Assembly: GCA_011754535.1 (NCBI GenBank)
Contig: JAAQVN010000001.1
Coordinates: 1,364,001 to 1,428,000, forward strand
Length of the DNA: 64,000 nucleotides
Direction: 5' to 3'
DNA from: Enterobacter asburiae
GTDB lineage: Bacteria > Pseudomonadota > Gammaproteobacteria > Enterobacterales > Enterobacteriaceae
Made by a program: the position numbers and the translations under genes. The notes below the pieces were generated by a model, which was not told the DNA's origin, searched no databases, and saw nothing but the letters and a program-made list of their open reading frames with translations. Shown one piece after another: positions 60,102 through 64,000 of this stretch (the stretch's first letter is position 1; every line of letters begins with the position of its first letter).

Positions 60102-61413
60102 AGCTATGTTTGTTCTTCAATTCAAACCGCGGTGACACCAGACCGTATAGCGTCCAGCCCATAAAGGTCACCATCGCGCCATACAGCATCGCCTCCTGGC
60201 CGGATGAGTAGAGCGCATAGAAGCTGTAGATTGCCCCAATCAGCGCCACAATATTCGCCGCACGCGCTTTGCGTGGATCAACTTTCGCCACCTTCTGAAT
60301 GATCGCCAGCGCCGCCATCGACAGAATATACGGAATGATATTCGTTACCACCGCCAGGTTGACCAGCACGTTAAACTGGCTGTTCAGGGACGGGCTAATG
60401 GTCATCAGCGACAATCCACTCTGGAAGATGACAATCGCCAGCATCCCCTGCACCGGCGCATCCGCTTTGGTCACGCGGGAGAAGATTTTTGGGAAGTAAC
60501 CTTCATCAGCCGAGGATTTAAACACCTGTGCGATGGTGAACTGCCAGCCGAGCAGCGAGCCGCAGCAGGACATCACCATCAGACCCATGATCACTTTCCC
60601 GACTTCCGGGGTGAACATCTGGGCAAAGGCCAGCCCGAACGGCGCCGTAGAGTTAGCCAGATCCATGTTTGGCACAATCCCGGCAATGACGTTAGTCGAG
60701 ACGATATAGATCACCGCCGCGCCCAGCGTTCCGCCGAGGACCGCAATCGGCACGTTCTTCTCCGGGTTCTCTACCACTTCCGCGTTCGCGCAGGCGGATT
60801 CCAGACCCAGGAAGGCCCAGAGCGTCATGGCGATAGACGAGCCCACTGCCGTAAAGAACGGCACGTGGTGCGGATTCCAGGAGTTGGCGTAGAGCGTTGG
60901 GCTGAACCAGAACCAGCCGATGATGCACAGGCCGACAACCGGGATAATCACGCCCCAGACGGTGATGCTGGAGAGCTGACCGGTAATGCGCGCGCCACCA
61001 AAGTTGGCCACGGTGCAGATCCACAGAACCCCGATGGTCGCCAGCCCAATTTGTACCGGGCTGAGCGTCACGCCAAACAGCTCCGTGCCGTAGCCGACGG
61101 CGGAAATGGCAATCGCCACGTTGGCGATCAGCAGCGATACGCCGTAGGTGTAGTTCGCCATAAAGTTGCCGGACTTACCAAAGGCGTACTCGGCATAGCC
61201 GCCCATGCCACCTGACTTGCGGCTGAACATCCCACACTTGGCGAACGCCCACGCCAGCGCCATCGATCCTACGGCGGTAACAAGCCAGGAGATAATCGAA
61301 ATCGTCCCCACTTCGGCGAGCTTGGTGGGCAGCATAATAATCCCGGAACCCATCATGTTGACCATGGTAAGGATAGTCAGCTGCACCACGCCCATCTTAT
61401 TGGACTTACTCAT
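60100..61413 (-). CDS. potE: Putrescine-ornithine antiporter PotE
   Basis: This 437-residue APC-family antiporter has about twelve membrane segments. It begins MSKSNKMGVVQLTILTMVNM and exchanges extracellular ornithine for putrescine made by SpeF, which consumes protons and helps in acid stress. The start overlaps the speF stop by 4 bases (ATGA). Conserved substrate-region features include GSGIIMLPTKLAEVG and the later FLGLESACANAE with the essential Glu. Confidence 0.97.
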   Translation of the reverse strand: MSKSNKMGVVQLTILTMVNMMGSGIIMLPTKLAEVGTISIISWLVTAVGSMALAWAFAKCGMFSRKSGGMGGYAEYAFGKSGNFMANYTYGVSLLIANVAIAISAVGYGTELFGVTLSPVQIGLATIGVLWICTVANFGGARITGQLSSITVWGVIIPVVGLCIIGWFWFSPTLYANSWNPHHVPFFTAVGSSIAMTLWAFLGLESACANAEVVENPEKNVPIAVLGGTLGAAVIYIVSTNVIAGIVPNMDLANSTAPFGLAFAQMFTPEVGKVIMGLMVMSCCGSLLGWQFTIAQVFKSSADEGYFPKIFSRVTKADAPVQGMLAIVIFQSGLSLMTISPSLNSQFNVLVNLAVVTNIIPYILSMAALAIIQKVAKVDPRKARAANIVALIGAIYSFYALYSSGQEAMLYGAMVTFMGWTLYGLVSPRFELKNKHS

Positions 61414-63608
61414 AATTTCTCTCCTTTCAGCAGCGCGGGCTGAGCGGCGGATTGTTTGGTGACGTAGCAGCGAACCTGTTTGCGACCGTCACACTCCTCG
61501 ACATACACGCCCTGCAACTCCGGCGCGAAGCCCGGCAGCAGGTTGATGCCTTCTTCCAGTGCGGCAAAGTAGCGCAGCACGGAACCGCCCCAGACTTCCC
61601 CTGGAACCACGCACAGCACCCCCGGTGGGTAAGGGAGCGCACCTTCAGCGGCGATGCGGCCTTCCGCGTTGCGCAGGGAGACCAGCTCGACCTCGCCGCG
61701 CAGGTAGGCGTAGTTCGCGTCCTGCGGATTCATCATCACACGTGGGAAGTGAGACTTGCGGAACATCTCTTTTTGCAGCTGCTTCACGTTGTGGCGGGCG
61801 TACAGGTCATGCATTTCCTGGCAGATCTGGCGCAGGGTGTAATCTGCGTAACGTTCCGGATGTTGTTTGTAGAGAGAAGGCAAGACCTCTTTCAGCGGAA
61901 CATCGCTCTCGAGCAGTTTTTCGAAGCGCACCAGCTGTGCCACAAGCTGCTGCAGCTTGCCCATATCTTCCGCCGGCGTGAGCAGGAACAGGATCGAGTT
62001 GAGATCGCATTTTTCCGGCACGATGCCGTTTTCGCGAAGGAAGTTGGCAAGGATAGTGGCGGGCACGCCGAAGTCGTCATACTCCCCGGTGCGGGCGTTA
62101 ATGCCCGGCGTGGTCAGCAGGAGCTTGCACGGGTCGATAAAATACTGGTGCTCAGCGTAGCCTTCAAAAGCATGCCAGTTTTCACCCGGCACGAAGTGGA
62201 AGAAGCGTAGATCGGTTGCAATCTCCGCCGTGTCCCAGCTTTCCCACGGACGGCCATCCACCGTCTCCGGCACGAACGGGCGCAGATACCGGCAGTTCTC
62301 CAGGATCAGCTTGCGCGCTTCGATACCGTTAACCACGCAGTCCATCCACATGTTGCGGCCGCTCTGGCCTTCATGCATGCGGGCGTTGATGTCCAGCGCA
62401 GCGAACAGCGGATAAAACGGGCTAGTGGAGGCGTGCATCATGAAGGCATTATTCAGCCGCTTATGTGGGACATAGCGCTGTTGACCTTTGATATGGCTGT
62501 CTTTCTTATGGATTTGCGAGGTCTGCGAGAAGCCAGCCTGTTGTTTATGCACGGACTGGGTGACAAGGATCCCCGGATCGTTTTCGTTCAGCTCCAGCAG
62601 CAGCGGCGAGCAGTCGGCCATCATCGGAATAAACTGCTCGTAACCCACCCAGGCCGAGTCAAACAGGATGTAATCACACAGGTGCCCAATCTTATCCACC
62701 ACCTGACGGGCGTTATAGATGGTGCCGTCGTAGGTACCCAGCTGGATAACCGCCAGACGGAACGGACGTTCGTCGCGCGCGCGGCCCGGCGCCACCTCTG
62801 CTACCAACTCGCGCAGATAGCTTTCTTCGAAGCAGTGGGCGTCAATGCCGCCAATGAAGCCGTACGGGTTGCGCGCCGTTTCCAGATAGACCGGCGTTGC
62901 GCCAGCCTGGAGGAGGGCACCGTGATGGTTAGATTTGTGGTTATTACGGTCGAACAGCACCAGGTCGCCCGGGGTGAGCAGAGCGTTAAGCACCACTTTG
63001 TTGGATGACGAGGTACCGTTCAGCACGAAGTAGGTCTTATCGGCATTAAAGACTTTTGCCGCATGCTGCTGGGCGATGCACGGCGCGCCTTCGTGGATCA
63101 GCAGATCGCCCATCGCCACGTCGGCGTTGCACAGATCGGCGCGGAAAAGCGTCTCACCAAAGAAATCGACAAACTGATTGCCGGCAGGATGGCGGCGAAA
63201 GAACTGGCCACCCTGATGCCCCGGGCAGTCAAACGCGCTGTTGCCCTGTTTTACATAGTCGACAAGGGCGCGGAAAAACGGCGGGCGCAGCTGGGTTTCA
63301 TACTTCTGGGCGGCCGCTTCCAGCTGGCGTCCATAAAAGTCGTTGCTGGTGTCTGAGAACTCAAATACGCCATGAATGCGCGATAAATAGTCTGCCGGGA
63401 TGAACTCTTCTTTGTGTGTTGCGACAAATACGGGAATGCCAAAACCGGTGGCTTCTATTTCGTCCAGAATACCGCTGGCAATATCCGTAACCGTCAGAAC
63501 AATGGCGGCAACATCAATATAATCAGAGGCGCGGACATCCACCAGTTCACGCTGGGTAGTAAAGCAATCCGGACATGCACGGCTGGCTGCGATTTTTAAA
63601 CTTTTCAT
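61410..63608 (-). CDS. speF: Inducible ornithine decarboxylase
   Basis: This 732-residue PLP enzyme of the prokaryotic fold-type I ornithine/lysine/arginine decarboxylase family has an N-terminal wing domain, a core with the PLP lysine in TQSVHKQQAGFSQ, and a C-terminal domain. It turns ornithine into putrescine at low pH. A purine-rich AAAGAGAGAAAG lies before the ATG. The N-terminal 130 residues are more diverged from E. coli than the rest. Expression depends on the SpeFL leader peptide upstream. Confidence 0.97.
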   Translation of the reverse strand: MKSLKIAASRACPDCFTTQRELVDVRASDYIDVAAIVLTVTDIASGILDEIEATGFGIPVFVATHKEEFIPADYLSRIHGVFEFSDTSNDFYGRQLEAAAQKYETQLRPPFFRALVDYVKQGNSAFDCPGHQGGQFFRRHPAGNQFVDFFGETLFRADLCNADVAMGDLLIHEGAPCIAQQHAAKVFNADKTYFVLNGTSSSNKVVLNALLTPGDLVLFDRNNHKSNHHGALLQAGATPVYLETARNPYGFIGGIDAHCFEESYLRELVAEVAPGRARDERPFRLAVIQLGTYDGTIYNARQVVDKIGHLCDYILFDSAWVGYEQFIPMMADCSPLLLELNENDPGILVTQSVHKQQAGFSQTSQIHKKDSHIKGQQRYVPHKRLNNAFMMHASTSPFYPLFAALDINARMHEGQSGRNMWMDCVVNGIEARKLILENCRYLRPFVPETVDGRPWESWDTAEIATDLRFFHFVPGENWHAFEGYAEHQYFIDPCKLLLTTPGINARTGEYDDFGVPATILANFLRENGIVPEKCDLNSILFLLTPAEDMGKLQQLVAQLVRFEKLLESDVPLKEVLPSLYKQHPERYADYTLRQICQEMHDLYARHNVKQLQKEMFRKSHFPRVMMNPQDANYAYLRGEVELVSLRNAEGRIAAEGALPYPPGVLCVVPGEVWGGSVLRYFAALEEGINLLPGFAPELQGVYVEECDGRKQVRCYVTKQSAAQPALLKGEKL

Positions 63609-63642
63609 CTTTCTCTCTTTATTTTAGGTAATAAGCGTCCCT

Positions 63643-63666
63643 CGATTTCTTGCAAGAAAGAAATCG
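63643..63666 (-). promoter_or_regulatory. Hairpin in the speF leader
   Basis: CGATTTCTT pairs perfectly with AAGAAATCG about 35 bases before the speF start. The 255-base leader between speFL and speF (63609-63863) has no gene. In E. coli the equivalent region holds the Rho-dependent stop that SpeFL arrest overrides; I cannot map rut sites by eye. Confidence 0.5.
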
Positions 63667-63863
63667 ATAATTTTCCGGAAAAAAAAGCAAAGGGTGGCCG
63701 CTGATTAAAATCAGTGAATTGCTTTTTTGATGATTGAAATTCAGTCCGCCCGGTGCGGATGAGTCTGAATCAGGATGAATGAGCGCACGAGATCACAGGC
63801 AATAGCCTGTAAAATAAGATGTTTAAGGATGGCCTGTAAGCGAGTGCGCCAGAAGTCGAAGGA

Positions 63864-63968
63864 CTACCGGGCATTAAAGAGATGAAAGTCAAAGCAGTTT
63901 CGGTGGGCAAACATCATGATATGTGTTGTCCGCCTTATATGGGGCATTAAGCGATTGTTGTTTTCCAT
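63864..63968 (-). CDS. speFL: SpeFL, ornithine-sensing leader peptide
   Basis: This 34-codon frame begins MENNNRLMPHIRRTTHIM and ends FDFHLFNAR. E. coli SpeFL is also 34 residues and differs at only a few positions (its K19 region, S25 and F30 neighbourhood). The peptide binds free ornithine inside the ribosome exit tunnel, stalls the ribosome near its stop codon and so allows transcription to reach speF. AAAGGA lies nine bases before the ATG. It is 255 bases upstream of speF. Confidence 0.9.
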   Translation of the reverse strand: MENNNRLMPHIRRTTHIMMFAHRNCFDFHLFNAR

Positions 63969-64000
63969 GTTTCATTTTCCTTTCAGTAATTGAAAGCATG

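Overview
This window is chromosomal core sequence from a member of the Enterobacteriaceae. Gene order matches the E. coli / Salmonella ahpF-to-speF segment, and many predicted proteins have the same length as their E. coli counterparts (for example LipB 213, MiaB 474, AsnB 554, NagC 406, Pgm 546 residues). The genes usually found between rna and dcuC (citrate fermentation), between ybeL and rihA (ybeQ to hscC) and between nadD and rsfS (cobC) in E. coli K-12 are absent here. There is also a torD-dmsABC-like operon between ahpF and uspG, as I recall from Salmonella. Together with the CCCTCTCCC-type intergenic repeats, this points to Enterobacter, Lelliottia, Leclercia or a close relative rather than E. 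coli. No prophage, insertion sequence or CRISPR array was seen.

Layout. 1-1077 is the 3' part of ahpF. 1269-5438 is an anaerobic molybdoenzyme operon (chaperone, Tat-exported catalytic subunit, four-cluster ferredoxin, membrane anchor). 5478-9527 holds uspG, ybdR, rnk with a leader attenuator, a flavin-reductase-like gene and rna. 9622-14184 holds dcuC, pagP, cspE, an unlisted 28-residue membrane peptide gene, crcB, ybeM and tatE. 14266-17682 is the lipoate region (lipA, ybeF, lipB, ybeD). 17788-26625 is a long minus-strand block for cell-wall elongation, ribosome maturation and essential functions (dacA, rlpA, mrdB, mrdA, rlmH, rsfS, nadD, holA, lptE), followed upstream by leuS. 29436-34263 has ybeL, rihA and the glutamate/aspartate ABC transporter gltIJKL with an internal SroC-type element.

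34665-41582 contains lnt, corC, ybeY, ybeZ and miaB on the minus strand and ubiF on the plus strand. 41692-42384 is a seven-gene tRNA operon (Met, Leu, two Gln-UUG, Met, two Gln-CUG) with a strong, GC-discriminator promoter. 42610-44274 is asnB. 44524-50833 is the divergent nagBACD / nagE amino-sugar locus with paired NagC operators and a CRP site. 51013-54899 holds glnS, chiP and chiQ. 54992-56702 holds fur with its upstream uof peptide, fldA and ybfE. 56832-60002 holds ybfF, seqA and pgm. 60100-63968 is potE, speF and the ornithine-sensing leader peptide gene speFL.

Themes. Chitin and amino-sugar use is spread over nag, chiP and chiQ, all apparently under NagC, with chiP also carrying a ChiX sRNA site. 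Several genes are governed by RNA-level control seen directly in the sequence: speFL, uof-fur, the rnk leader, the gltI-gltJ terminator/SroC and the chiP leader. Nearly all genes are recognisable. The parts least explained are the substrate of the molybdoenzyme operon, the small membrane peptide facing cspE, and the dispersed palindromic repeat that supplies the end of rihA.
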